A stretch of 58,339 nt of DNA from Xenococcus sp. PCC 7305 (GTDB taxonomy: Bacteria > Cyanobacteriota > Cyanobacteriia > Cyanobacteriales > Xenococcaceae), in assembly GCF_000332055.1 (NCBI RefSeq), contig NZ_ALVZ01000211.1, positions 1 through 58,339 on the forward strand, given 5' to 3'. Of the stretch, positions 17,250 through 26,642 are shown one piece after another (positions within the stretch are counted from its first letter, which is position 1; each line of letters begins with the position of its first letter). A program made the translations under genes and the position numbers. The notes beneath the pieces were generated by a model. It searched no databases, was not told the origin of the DNA, and saw only the letters and a program-made list of their open reading frames with translations.

Positions 17250-18389
17250 ATGGCAACAGTTGATACTCAAACCACCACCATTATGGATGTACAAAAAAAA
17301 GGGTTACCCGTTACTATCATCACGGGGTTCTTAGGTAGCGGCAAAACAACACTCCTCAACCATATTTTGACCAACCAAGAAGGGCTTAAAACTGCTGTGC
17401 TTGTTAATGAGTTCGGAGAAATTGGCATAGATAATGAATTGATCGTTGCTACTGATGACAATATGGTAGAGCTCAACAATGGTTGTGTCTGCTGTACCAT
17501 CAACGAGGATTTGGTAAATGCAGTCTATAAGATTCTCGAACGGGAAGATAAAATTGATTATTTGGTCGTAGAAACCACAGGAATTGCCGATCCTCTGCCG
17601 ATCGCCTTAACATTCTTGGGCACTGAGCTACGAGATATGACTCGTCTCGATTCTATTGTCACCATGGTAGATTGCGAGAACTACAGTCTTGATTTATTTA
17701 ATTCCGAAGCGGCTCATAGTCAGATTCAATATGGGGATGTGATTATTCTCAATAAGACTGATTTGGTAGATGAGGCGGATGTCGATTCCTTAGAAATTAG
17801 AATCAGAGATTTTAAGAAAGATGCCAGAATTTTACGCACAGCAAAATCTCAAGTTGCCTTGCCTCTAATCTTGAGTGTCGGCCTGTTCGAGTCTGACAAA
17901 TATTTCGGTGATACCGAATCAGAGCATGATCACGATCATGACCATCATGACGAGCACGAACATCATGACCACGCAAACCATGCTCACGAGCATCATGACC
18001 ATGAACATCACGACCGCGAGCATCATGATCATGAGCACCATCATCACCATTCTAATCACTTGGAAAATGACGGTTTCACATCGGTTTCGATCCAAAGTGA
18101 TAAGCCGTTAAATATTAGGAAATTTCAATATTTTCTGGATAATCAACTTCCAGGCAATGTTTTTCGTGCCAAGGGAATTCTTTGGTTCAATGAAAGCCCC
18201 AAACGCCATATTTTTCATCTCAGCGGCAAAAGATTTAGTATCGAAGATGAAGAGTGGCAAGGCAGCCAAAAGAAAAATCAGCTAGTATTAATTGGTCAAA
18301 ATCTCGATCATGACAAACTGCGAGAACAAATTGAGAATTGTTTTACTCTTCCAAGCACTAGTGGTAGCAAAGGATTTGGAAATAAGTAG
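17250..18389 (+). CDS. CobW/COG0523 family metal-handling GTPase
   Basis: A 379-residue G3E GTPase of the kind that inserts or allocates zinc or other metals. The P-loop is GFLGSGKTTLLN near residue 25; the metal-binding GCVCCT motif (CxCC) is near residue 81; the NKTD base-specificity motif is in IILNKTDLVDE. Residues about 226-270 form a loop of His, Asp and Glu with more than 20 His, and a CobW C-terminal domain follows. Such His-rich loops serve as metal sinks in zinc-related members. The start is ATG at 17250, directly after a HIP1 site. No zinc-uptake gene or Zur box was recognised nearby, so the metal is inferred from the family. Confidence 0.92.
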   Translation: MATVDTQTTTIMDVQKKGLPVTIITGFLGSGKTTLLNHILTNQEGLKTAVLVNEFGEIGIDNELIVATDDNMVELNNGCVCCTINEDLVNAVYKILEREDKIDYLVVETTGIADPLPIALTFLGTELRDMTRLDSIVTMVDCENYSLDLFNSEAAHSQIQYGDVIILNKTDLVDEADVDSLEIRIRDFKKDARILRTAKSQVALPLILSVGLFESDKYFGDTESEHDHDHDHHDEHEHHDHANHAHEHHDHEHHDREHHDHEHHHHHSNHLENDGFTSVSIQSDKPLNIRKFQYFLDNQLPGNVFRAKGILWFNESPKRHIFHLSGKRFSIEDEEWQGSQKKNQLVLIGQNLDHDKLREQIENCFTLPSTSGSKGFGNK

Positions 18390-18406
18390 GATGATTGTCG
18401 ATGAAT

Positions 18407-18455
18407 TACTGATAACTGATAACTGATAACTGTTTACTGATAACTGTTTACTGAT
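18407..18455. repeat. ACTGATA/ACTGTTT tandem repeat upstream of dtd
   Basis: A 49-base run of seven-base units (ACTGATA, with ACTGTTT variants) fills the space between the CobW-like gene and dtd, ending three bases before the dtd ATG. It leaves no room for a normal ribosome-binding site, so dtd may be translated from an unusual leader. Confidence 0.8.
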
Positions 18456-18457
18456 AT

Positions 18458-18901
18458 ATGCGTGTTGTTCTTCAAAGAGTTCAATCTTCTGCTGTGGCAA
18501 TTGAGGGAAAAGTTGTTAGTAAAATCGGACGAGGACTAAATCTTCTGGTTGGAATAGCTCCCACCGATACAGATGCCGAACTTGAATGGATGAGCCGTAA
18601 ATGTTTGGATTTGCGACTATTTCCTGGAGAGAATAACGCTGGTCGCTGGGAGAAATCTGTCAGAGATATTCAAGGCGAAATTTTAGTGGTGAGCCAGTTT
18701 ACTTTGTATGGAGATTGCCGGAAAGGTCGTCGTCCTTCCTTTAGTAATTCGGCATCACCTGAGATTGCCGAGAAAATCTATGATCGCTTTGTCGAAAAAT
18801 TACGACAAAGTGGATTGTACGTTGCTACTGGTCAATTCGGTACCATGATGGATGTAGCGATCGCAAATGATGGTCCAGTCACTCTGATCTTAGAGCGTTG
18901 A
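18458..18901 (+). CDS. dtd: D-aminoacyl-tRNA deacylase
   Basis: Hydrolyses D-amino acids mischarged on tRNA and also Gly-tRNA(Ala). The 147-residue protein starts [13 protein letters not shown] and carries the active-site strand [19 protein letters not shown] and the C-terminal GPVT segment ([10 protein letters not shown]), which supplies the cross-subunit Gly-cisPro that excludes L-amino acids. Length and motifs are standard. The ATG follows a tandem repeat with no clear ribosome-binding site. Confidence 0.96.
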   Translation: MRVVLQRVQSSAVAIEGKVVSKIGRGLNLLVGIAPTDTDAELEWMSRKCLDLRLFPGENNAGRWEKSVRDIQGEILVVSQFTLYGDCRKGRRPSFSNSASPEIAEKIYDRFVEKLRQSGLYVATGQFGTMMDVAIANDGPVTLILER

Positions 18902-18970
18902 TTATTGCTTACAGTATCTCCGCCAAACTCTTATATTAGTTCAACGGAGATATTTGATAATTTATTAAGA

Positions 18971-20059
18971 CTAGAGAGTTAATTCTGAGTCTGTAGGAAT
19001 GATGTCACCAAGTCTATTGATTACTTCATCTCCGATAGAGATATCGTCTAAATTTCTATCGTCAACTCCATTGTCTAGAATTATCTCAAGACCATCATCC
19101 AAGATATCATCGTCTGGAATAACCTCAACAATGCCATCATCTAGGATGTCATCACCGACACTAAAAGATAAACTATAGAAACCAGAACTATCTCCAATAC
19201 CGCTGCCAATAACATTGGGATTGTAACCTATATTACCAGAGCTACTAACGCCAAAGTAGTAATCACCATCTATGGGGGCAACAAATTGGACAAAGGGATC
19301 ATCCTCCTCTATTATCTCATCTTCAATCTCAAAAATGTTATTATCACTTTGAGCAAGGACAACGCCATTGACATCAAATACGGTCAAAACAGCATCGAGG
19401 GGAGAGCCAATAATCTCGGCATTAACATCGGCAAATATGTTGTCTCCAGCCGCCAGTGTCACCTCAAATAAATCCACATCGTTACCTGGAAACAAAGAAA
19501 TTGCATTATCTCCAATTTCACCAGAAACTACTACGGGCTCTTCACTATTAAGCTCAATTGGGTTGGCAAAGCTGATAACATCATTGGGTTCAGCCGCATT
19601 ATCATCGGCAAAAGATGTGTCAACAGTAAGTACTAAACTATAAGCACCAACACTTTCTCCGGTACCACTTCCGGCAATATTTGGATCATAGCTTAGGTTG
19701 CCCGCACCACTGACGCCAACGTAGTAAATTCCAGCTTGAGTAGCCGTAAATTGCTGAAATGGATCGTCTTCAGTCACTAGTTCATCATCAACATTAAACA
19801 AATTATCTTCGTTTTGAACGAGCAAATTACCATCGACATCAAAGATTGTTATTACAGAATCGAGGGTAGAACCATTTATTGCCGCATTGATATCCGCGAA
19901 TAAAGTTTCTCCAGGATTAAGTTCAATCCCAAACAAATCCACATCATTTGCAGGAGCAAAAGTATCTCCAATTTCGCCAGAGATCACTTCGACAGATGAA
20001 TCATCAATCTCAATGAAGTTTGCTAACAAGATAGAATCATTGGGCTCTATTTCAAACAT
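18971..20059 (-). CDS. Acidic protein with two PPC-type beta-sandwich repeats
   Basis: A 362-residue acidic protein. Two homologous units of about 145 residues (roughly 1-145 and 155-300) each begin 'EPNDSI/EPNDVI' and contain the 'SGEIGD...NDVDLF' and 'DYYFGVSSSGN / IYYVGVSGAGN' motifs of pre-peptidase C-terminal (PPC) domains. These calcium-associated beta-sandwiches are found in secreted proteases and exoproteins. The tail (about 300-362) is Asp/Ile rich with short 'DDILDDG' repeats. There is no N-terminal signal peptide, so export, if any, would need a C-terminal signal as in type I secretion. No protease domain is present. ATG at 20059. Confidence 0.8.
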   Translation of the reverse strand: MFEIEPNDSILLANFIEIDDSSVEVISGEIGDTFAPANDVDLFGIELNPGETLFADINAAINGSTLDSVITIFDVDGNLLVQNEDNLFNVDDELVTEDDPFQQFTATQAGIYYVGVSGAGNLSYDPNIAGSGTGESVGAYSLVLTVDTSFADDNAAEPNDVISFANPIELNSEEPVVVSGEIGDNAISLFPGNDVDLFEVTLAAGDNIFADVNAEIIGSPLDAVLTVFDVNGVVLAQSDNNIFEIEDEIIEEDDPFVQFVAPIDGDYYFGVSSSGNIGYNPNVIGSGIGDSSGFYSLSFSVGDDILDDGIVEVIPDDDILDDGLEIILDNGVDDRNLDDISIGDEVINRLGDIIPTDSELTL

Positions 20060-20146
20060 TTAAGTTATCCTTGATTATTAAATTTGCAAGTGAATTAGGT
20101 AATTATACTGTTATCCTATTATGGAGAAGGTAAAAAAATAGTTAAC

Positions 20147-20215
20147 AGTCCAGTGCCGCTCCGCGGAAGTCAAAAGCGCCGAGACCCCACGTCGCCGAAA
20201 GCGGTCGGCAAGAAA
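20147..20215. repeat. GC-rich dispersed repeat segment
   Basis: A GC-rich patch in AT-rich surroundings, with the pieces CCGCTCCGCGG and GAGACCCCACGTCGCCGAA. The core 'GAGACCC..CGCCGAA' recurs near 11189-11206 (GAGACCCTGCGCCGAAC), and related GC-rich snippets occur near 46011-46038 and 48780-48810. It lies upstream of the glycosyltransferase and can be read in frame from a GTG, but that would only add a non-homologous extension. Confidence 0.5.
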
Positions 20216-20239
20216 GAAAGTCAAAAGTCACAATTCTCA

Positions 20240-21310
20240 ATGATTCTAATCAACCTCTCAATGGTTTTTGATAAGCCCACAGGAATATCTAACTATGCTT
20301 TAAATATTGCTCAACATTTATCTTCTCTTGACCCTGTTTTACTGACGGCACAAAATCAGGAAGGTTTTTCTTGTTACCCAATTCCTAGTAACATGACTCC
20401 AGCTGAAGGGAGCAAAGGACATTTTCGTCGTTTGCTATGGACTCAATGGCAACTTCCTCAGATATCTCAACGGCTGAGCGCTAATTTAATTTATTCTCCA
20501 ATTCCCGAAGCGCCATTATATAGCAGTGCTCGATACGTGGTAATGTGTCATGATCTGATTCCTCTAAGGTTTCCAAGTTTATTTTCTCCCCTTACTAATT
20601 ATTTTCGTTATGTTGTTCCTTCTGTTTTAAAACAAGCAGAACATGTCATTTGTAATTCAGAAGCCACAGCAAAGGATATCCATGATTTTTATGGAATTCC
20701 TATTAATAAAATTACACCAATACTTTTAGCTTTTGATGTTAATCATTTTTATCCTTGGAAAAAAACAACTAATAAACAACCTTATTTTTTGTATTTAGGT
20801 CGTCATGATCCTTACAAAAATATTCAGGGCTTGATTGCTGCTTTTGCGGCTCTAAAATGTAAGCAAGACTATCAGTTATGGATTGCTGGTTCAGCTGATC
20901 CAAGATTCACCCCCCAACTTCAACAGCAAGTACGAGAATTAAATATTCAAGAACAGGTAAGATTTATTAATTACGTTGCCTATGAAGATTTACCGGTAAT
21001 CATGAGTAATGCGATCGCGTTGGTATTTCCGACGTTTTGGGAGGGCTTTGGTTTGCCAGCCTTGGAAGCGATGGCCTGTGGAACTCCTGTGATTACTTCC
21101 AATTTAGCTTCTTTGCCCGAGGTAGTTGGAGATGCGGGTATTTTAATTAATCCTTATAATCAAGGAGAGATTACCAATGCGATGTCAGAAGTTGCGGGAG
21201 ATCGGGAGATGCGATCGCAGTTAAGTAATCTTAGTTTAGAACGGGCAAAATTATTTAGTTGGAAAAAAACGGGAGAAGCAACTCAAGAAGTTTTAAAACG
21301 GTTTCTTTAA
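20240..21310 (+). CDS. Group 1 (GT4) glycosyltransferase
   Basis: A GT-B-fold glycosyltransferase of 356 residues from the ATG at 20240 ([20 protein letters not shown]). The N-terminal acceptor domain has the G-I-S-N-Y-A loop; the nucleotide-sugar domain has [17 protein letters not shown], the [18 protein letters not shown] motif (the E-x7-E pair) and a final helix. An open frame continues 29 codons upstream to a GTG, but that stretch is a GC-rich repeat and reads as non-homologous. Probably acts in exopolysaccharide or glycan synthesis at the cytosolic membrane face; sugar and acceptor are unknown. No other polysaccharide gene is adjacent. Confidence 0.9.
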   Translation: MILINLSMVFDKPTGISNYALNIAQHLSSLDPVLLTAQNQEGFSCYPIPSNMTPAEGSKGHFRRLLWTQWQLPQISQRLSANLIYSPIPEAPLYSSARYVVMCHDLIPLRFPSLFSPLTNYFRYVVPSVLKQAEHVICNSEATAKDIHDFYGIPINKITPILLAFDVNHFYPWKKTTNKQPYFLYLGRHDPYKNIQGLIAAFAALKCKQDYQLWIAGSADPRFTPQLQQQVRELNIQEQVRFINYVAYEDLPVIMSNAIALVFPTFWEGFGLPALEAMACGTPVITSNLASLPEVVGDAGILINPYNQGEITNAMSEVAGDREMRSQLSNLSLERAKLFSWKKTGEATQEVLKRFL

Positions 21311-21322
21311 GGCCGCTTTCAT

Positions 21323-23995
21323 TTAAAGCCAGTTCCCAACCAATACATAAGGAGCCCAATAAAAAGGATGTTGATAATGAGAATTGTTCAATAAAGCTAT
21401 CTGAGCATCCCGGATGGCTTGGGATTTTTCTTTGTGATTAATAACCAATTCCTCGTAAAACTGACTCATTAATTTGGCCGTTGCCTCATCATTAACTGAC
21501 CATAAAGTTGCGATTGTACTCTTAGCACCTGCTCTGACGGCCATCCCGGCTAAGCCCAAGGCGGCCCATTTATCTCCAGCCGCAGTTTCACAAGCACTCA
21601 AGACGAGTAGCTCAATCGCCTTTTTGTCAGACAAAGTTCGCGAGTGGAAAATCAGATTTAGTTGATTTATTTGAATTCGATTATCCCAGGCCAATAGGAA
21701 AGTATCTTCTAAAGAAGAACTAAATTGACCATGAGTGGCAATATGAACGATAGGATAGTCAGAAATTTGAATTTCCTCTTGGAAAGAATTGGTGGTGAAT
21801 TTCTCATCAATTAAAGCTATGCTCTCAATTAGATTTTGAATTTCTGTCAACTCCAAATCAACAAAATTTAAAGCAGGAAACCCTGATCTTTCTTGGGTTA
21901 TCCCCAAGGCTAAAGTGCTAAGTTCTACCTCTTTCAGGGGTCGCGGGCTTAATAGTTGTAATCCAGGGTTGAGAGCAACATTATAATCTTCGATGAGATA
22001 ATGTTCCCCATCATATACAACTCCCAAGGGAATATTCCGCAAAACACCATCAGGAACAAAAACTAAAGTGTTAATCTGATTTTGCTCTAAATCTGTAATT
22101 AATGGGCGAATTAGATAATCATATAATTGTTCTGCTGGCTGATAATAATCCCGGCGACTGCGAACTACAATGCCATCATGCAGTTTTTTAATAGTTTTTT
22201 CTAGATCTTCTTGCGCAATGATAGTTTTGTAATGAATTAAAGGTTGTTTTGGCAAACTAGCAATAACTTCTAGGCGATCGTGAAGGATAATTGTATAAAT
22301 GGCCGCGGCATGGAGATCAATGCGATCAATTTCTATAGACTTAGCATCTAAACAATCTTCACGGAAAAAATTGTTCAACTCAGCAAGTTGCAAAGATTCA
22401 ATAGTAGTTAAAGCTTTCTTAAGTTCAATCTGAGTTAGAGGCTGATTTCCTTCAGGAGTTAATAATAAATCCAAAGATTGACGATAAATCGGCTCAACAG
22501 TATCCCGAAAAGAATATTGCAGATAAGGATCGATAGTAACTAGATCTTTACTCAAAAATTCGAGAACACTAATAGCTCTATCATAATGAGCGATCGCCTG
22601 CTGCCTATTGCCCATTCTTCTATCGATTCTGGCAAGTTGCCATTGCCAAAGATAGCTCATTTCTGGCGCGTCAATAATTTGGGAAATTTTTAAGGCTTTT
22701 TCCGTTAACTCACGAGCAAGCGGCCATTTTTGCAATTGCTCTTGTATTTGACCTTGCAACCCTAGAGCATAGGATTCTAATCTAGACTCTTGTAAATCTT
22801 GCGCCGACGCGATCGCACCTTGTAAAGTCAGATTAATTTCTGATAATGAAGCAACATGTTTGAGTTCCCTGGAACTATTAATTGCCTTTCGGTAAAGCTT
22901 CAGAGAACTATGAGCAAAACTAATATGTTTTGAAATGAGATTTCGACTATCAAGTTGCCGTATATTATCAAAATCGACTTTAATTTCAGGAATCAGAATA
23001 TCCGCTCGCCACCAATATTTTGTAGTCAGTAATAAATTAAATTGAGCTAAATTAATTTGTAAAGGAATATCAGTTGCCAAGCAATTATCTGTGGCTTGAC
23101 AAAGCATGAGAGCCTGTTGATAAAATTCCAAGGCCTTCCATTTACTAATTTCATGGCTAAAATTCGATTGAACAAATTTTAGTTTTCCTAAAGCCAATAA
23201 AGTTTGTACTTGCTCTTGAGAAAAATCTAGTTTTTTTGCGATCGCTAAGCTTTTGACTAAAAACGTCTCTGCTTCGGAAAACTTGCCCGACAAACGGAGG
23301 CTATCACCATATTTCCTCAAGCCTATAGATTTGAGCCTAGAATCAGGTTGTTGTTCTAGTTGAGAACTAACTTCTGACAAAATTCTGAAAGAACGATGGT
23401 AAAACCCCAAATTTTCAAAGCCATTTGCCTGATTAATTGCCGCGTGAATAGAGGCATTTTCCTCTCCAATATCATCATACAAATCTTGAGCTCTTTGCCA
23501 GCTTAGAATCGCTTGCTCAGCATTACCTGATGCTAATTGTAAAATTCCTTGGTTATTAAAAATCTGTGCCAGAACACGATCCATATTGGCGCCATCTTGA
23601 TTAGCCGACAGATTACGACGATGAACTAACAGATGACGACTAGTTTCATTCTTGAGCTTAGCCTCTTGCCAATTACCCATTTGATAATATGCTAAACCCA
23701 AATTGCTCAAAACCCTGGCTTCTAAAAGAAAATTACCCTGAGTCTGATAGGCTTTTTGCGCTTTTTTCCATTGCCCAATAGCAGCTTGATAATTACCTTG
23801 GGAATAAAATTTCCTTCCTGCTTCCTCCAAGCTAAGCGCACTGTTTTGCCGAGTGACAATTTCAACATTGCTGCGGTTTGGTTGTTGTGCCACAACCGAA
23901 TTAATACTTATATTATCGATTAATAAGCTAGAAAAAAATCCTAATAAGATAAATAGAATGGTTGCAATAATTTTTCTTATATCTCGGTATTTCAT
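21323..23995 (-). CDS. TPR-CHAT protein (caspase-like protease domain)
   Basis: An 890-residue protein. Residues about 8-33 form a signal peptide or anchor ending near VVAQQ; a long TPR solenoid follows (about 47-480, with 'ALSNLGLAYYQMGNWQEA'-type helices); the CHAT domain fills about 590-890. CHAT domains are caspase/HetF-related peptidases. The dyad is present: His near residue 753 in YPIVHIATHGQF and Cys near 800 in LVLSACETAAGD, followed by ALGLAGMAVRAGAKSTIATLW. The N-terminal signal suggests that it works outside the cytoplasm or anchored in the membrane. In cyanobacteria such proteins often accompany two-partner-secretion adhesins. Here the neighbours are a glycosyltransferase and, divergently, an acidic repeat protein. 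Target unknown. Confidence 0.92.
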   Translation of the reverse strand: MKYRDIRKIIATILFILLGFFSSLLIDNISINSVVAQQPNRSNVEIVTRQNSALSLEEAGRKFYSQGNYQAAIGQWKKAQKAYQTQGNFLLEARVLSNLGLAYYQMGNWQEAKLKNETSRHLLVHRRNLSANQDGANMDRVLAQIFNNQGILQLASGNAEQAILSWQRAQDLYDDIGEENASIHAAINQANGFENLGFYHRSFRILSEVSSQLEQQPDSRLKSIGLRKYGDSLRLSGKFSEAETFLVKSLAIAKKLDFSQEQVQTLLALGKLKFVQSNFSHEISKWKALEFYQQALMLCQATDNCLATDIPLQINLAQFNLLLTTKYWWRADILIPEIKVDFDNIRQLDSRNLISKHISFAHSSLKLYRKAINSSRELKHVASLSEINLTLQGAIASAQDLQESRLESYALGLQGQIQEQLQKWPLARELTEKALKISQIIDAPEMSYLWQWQLARIDRRMGNRQQAIAHYDRAISVLEFLSKDLVTIDPYLQYSFRDTVEPIYRQSLDLLLTPEGNQPLTQIELKKALTTIESLQLAELNNFFREDCLDAKSIEIDRIDLHAAAIYTIILHDRLEVIASLPKQPLIHYKTIIAQEDLEKTIKKLHDGIVVRSRRDYYQPAEQLYDYLIRPLITDLEQNQINTLVFVPDGVLRNIPLGVVYDGEHYLIEDYNVALNPGLQLLSPRPLKEVELSTLALGITQERSGFPALNFVDLELTEIQNLIESIALIDEKFTTNSFQEEIQISDYPIVHIATHGQFSSSLEDTFLLAWDNRIQINQLNLIFHSRTLSDKKAIELLVLSACETAAGDKWAALGLAGMAVRAGAKSTIATLWSVNDEATAKLMSQFYEELVINHKEKSQAIRDAQIALLNNSHYQHPFYWAPYVLVGNWL

Positions 23996-24311
23996 GGGTT
24001 TGAGATGGATGGGGTCTGTTAATTTGCCTCCTGGTAACGGCCTTTTATTCTTTGTTGTTTATCAGCTATCCTCTTTAATTGATTGAAATTGTTAATCAAT
24101 TTTAACTTCAGAAAATTATTATTGTGTTAGTTCTTCCATTTTTGCTAAATCAAAAACAGAAGATTGATATGTTCACACAGTTAATACACCAAGTTAAAAA
24201 CAAAAAATATCGCAATCATTGAGAATACAGTAGTAACCAGAAAAAATTTCTCATCTTGATGCTCTATATTATTGTTGATCTGAAATTCATATTTGGGAAT
24301 TGTAGGACTAA
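23996..24311. promoter_or_regulatory. Divergent promoter region between the CHAT gene and the acidic repeat gene
   Basis: These 316 bases separate two divergent starts. They hold no gene. There are AT-rich stretches and an imperfect TTGATTGAAATTGTTAATCAA palindrome near 24077-24097. I could not assign promoters. The shared region means the two genes could be controlled together. Confidence 0.4.
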
Positions 24312-26642
24312 ATGCTTTCTATCTCTCTTTTTATGGACCCAGAATTAATTGCTCAGGTTTTAGATGAGGCTTGTCAATATGACAGCTTGAATTTTCAAAT
24401 CATGGTTCAAGAGTCGGTATTACATATCTATATTAATAGAGAATTAGATATTGAGCTTGACTACGATCTACTGGTAAATAATATTACCGATGCATTAATC
24501 ACGATCAATGTCTCTTGGGAAGGATTTTGGTTGTATAGTCGGGTAATGGGCGAAATCGACCCTGACTGGCAAACTTATATTGAATTGCAGGCTGATGTAT
24601 CCAACAATCCAGGAGATCCTTGGATAGAAAAAACAGAAGATTTAATAAAAGAAGCAAAAGAATCTCTAAAAGATCTTAAGTATCTTCAAGATAAAGATAT
24701 CTCGGAATTAGAAGAGTTAGATGATGCCATCTTAAATAAAAACTCCTTTCTTTTGGTAATGGAATCTGCGGAGGAGGTTGAAAATTCTACAGGAGAGATC
24801 GAAGAAGAACTTGAGGATCTTTTTGTAGTAGAAGAGTTGGATGAGTCTATTTTGGATAAAAATTCTCATCTTCTTGCTAAGGAGTCGGCTGAGGAGGTCG
24901 AAAATTCTACGGGAGAGGTCGAAGAAGAACTTGAGGATCTTTTTGCAGTAGAAGAGTTGGATGAGTCTATTTTAGATAAAAATTCTCATCTTCTCGCTAA
25001 AGAGTCAGTTGAAGAGGTCGAAAATTCTACGGGAGAGATCGAAGAAGAACTTGAGGATCTTTTTGCAGTAGAAGAGTTGGATGAGTCTATTTTGGATATA
25101 AATTCTCATCTTCTCGCTAAAGAGTCAGTTGAAGAGGTCGAAAATTCTACGGGAGAGCTCGCCGACCAAGGCTTGTCACAACCAGAAGAACTAGATGATG
25201 CTATTTTAAACGAGAAAACCTTTCTTTTAATTGATAATCTTGAGGATGGAATAGAAGAGCAACAAACAGAAGATTTTGAGGATCTTTTTGTTGTAGAAGA
25301 TGTGGATAATTCTACGGGAGAGGTCGAAGAAGAGCTTGAGGATCTTTTTGCAGTGGAAGAGTCGGATGATTCTATTTTGGATGAAAATTCTCATCTTCTT
25401 GCCAAAGAATCAGTTGAAGAGGTTGACAATTCTTCAGAAGAATTTGCCAACAAAGATTTGTCGCAACCGGAAGAATTAGATGATGCTATTTTAAACGAAG
25501 AAACCTTTCTTTTAATTGATGATCTTGAGGATGGAATAGAAGAGCAACAAACAGAAGATTTCCAGGATCTTTTTGTTATAGAAGAGTTGGCTCATTCTAC
25601 GGAAGAAATTGAAGAAGAACCTGAGGATCTTCCTGATGTAGAAGATTTCAATCATGAAACTCCTGGTGAGGAACCTGAGTCCTCAGTAATAGAATCCGAT
25701 AACACAAAAGATAATAATAATAATAATTACAAAATAGAAGAAGAGGATATTTTTGTAGCAGAAGGCTTGGACGATGAGATTCCTAATTCAGAATCTGATA
25801 ATTTGTCAGTAGACTCTAATCAAACAGAAGATTATGATGATAATCATGAAATAGAAGAAGAGGATATTTTCGCTGTAGAAGAATTGGGCGATGAGATTCC
25901 TAATTCAGAATCTGATGATTTGCCAGTAGCCCTCAATGAAAATACCGATCAGAGTGAAAACTCTTTGGGAGAAACAATAAATTTTTCGGAATATTGTTTT
26001 GTTCGTAATCAAGGATTGCTTGAGAGTGATTTAGTGGCTCCAAAATTGAATATTGCTTATATTTTAAGGTTTTTTCATGATTTGTCTCAAGAGCATAAAA
26101 TTTTACTTCTTCCATTATTGAACCAACATTTTAAACTACAAGAAGTAGTCTCAGAGGCTCAAAAAGAGCAATTATTACCGGAAACTCAAGATTGGCTACA
26201 AAAAATTGCCGACTTAAATGCAGAGCAAACTCGAAAAGCTGCTATTTGGTTTAGTCGTTATTGTTTGAATCCAGAAAAAACAATAGCTGAAATTCAAAAA
26301 ATATTTGATGCCGAAACTCTAAAACAAGAATTAGAGAATCAAAACAGTGATCAGCAAACAGACTCTACTGACCCTGAAAATAAAAAAAATCGAGATCATA
26401 GCCAATTAATAAATTCACCATCGTCTAGTAGTGGTAAGTCTCATCTGCCTCAGAAAGACCAAGTGATAGAACAAGAAGTAGACCAAAAGAAATTCAGCGA
26501 TTATAACCTGAATTTAATAGTGCCAGCTATTTGTGTGGTGGTGACTCTTCTTTTTGTAATTTTGGGTATTTTCTTGATTAATTCAAATTCTGTAGATCAA
26601 GAAGAAAAACAAAGTGTTCACCCAGGACTATCAAGGATTTAA
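24312..26642 (+). CDS. Very acidic tandem-repeat protein with C-terminal membrane anchor
   Basis: A 776-residue protein with four parts. (1) Residues 1-100 form a folded domain (MDPELIAQVLDEA, then WEGFWLYSRVMGEIDPDWQT) that resembles an N-terminal domain I recall from other cyanobacterial proteins of unknown function. (2) Residues about 110-550 are Glu/Asp rich and built of repeats: three 40-residue units encoded by an exact 120-base period, diverged copies, a second pair of units containing LSQPEELDDAILN, and two units with IPNSESD. (3) Residues about 555-680 form a helical domain (INFSEYCFVRNQGLLESDLV; FSRYCLNPEKTIAEIQKIF). (4) A charged linker leads to one membrane helix near 735-760 (NLIVPAICVVVTLLFVILG) with a short tail. 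It looks like a tail-anchored cytosolic protein. No function is known to me. Start ATG 24312, or ATG 24333. Confidence 0.85.
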   Translation: MLSISLFMDPELIAQVLDEACQYDSLNFQIMVQESVLHIYINRELDIELDYDLLVNNITDALITINVSWEGFWLYSRVMGEIDPDWQTYIELQADVSNNPGDPWIEKTEDLIKEAKESLKDLKYLQDKDISELEELDDAILNKNSFLLVMESAEEVENSTGEIEEELEDLFVVEELDESILDKNSHLLAKESAEEVENSTGEVEEELEDLFAVEELDESILDKNSHLLAKESVEEVENSTGEIEEELEDLFAVEELDESILDINSHLLAKESVEEVENSTGELADQGLSQPEELDDAILNEKTFLLIDNLEDGIEEQQTEDFEDLFVVEDVDNSTGEVEEELEDLFAVEESDDSILDENSHLLAKESVEEVDNSSEEFANKDLSQPEELDDAILNEETFLLIDDLEDGIEEQQTEDFQDLFVIEELAHSTEEIEEEPEDLPDVEDFNHETPGEEPESSVIESDNTKDNNNNNYKIEEEDIFVAEGLDDEIPNSESDNLSVDSNQTEDYDDNHEIEEEDIFAVEELGDEIPNSESDDLPVALNENTDQSENSLGETINFSEYCFVRNQGLLESDLVAPKLNIAYILRFFHDLSQEHKILLLPLLNQHFKLQEVVSEAQKEQLLPETQDWLQKIADLNAEQTRKAAIWFSRYCLNPEKTIAEIQKIFDAETLKQELENQNSDQQTDSTDPENKKNRDHSQLINSPSSSSGKSHLPQKDQVIEQEVDQKKFSDYNLNLIVPAICVVVTLLFVILGIFLINSNSVDQEEKQSVHPGLSRI
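24781..25140 (+). repeat. Three tandem copies of a 120-bp coding repeat
   Basis: Three copies with an exact 120-base period, beginning at 24781, 24901 and 25021, with the start of a fourth at 25141 before divergence. Copies differ at only a few positions each. A diverged copy appears at about 25309-25440, and the preceding half-unit at about 24715-24780. Each copy encodes 40 residues of the acidic protein. The near identity points to recent duplication. Confidence 0.95.

Noticed and set aside
17875-18111. 78-codon frame full of Met, Ile and Thr inside the CobW-type gene
   Set aside because: It is the +1 reading of the His-rich CAT/GAC repeat, a low-complexity artefact.
20153-20239. GTG-initiated N-terminal extension of the glycosyltransferase
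   Set aside because: The added 29 residues are encoded by a GC-rich intergenic repeat; the ATG at 20240 gives the normal GT4 start.
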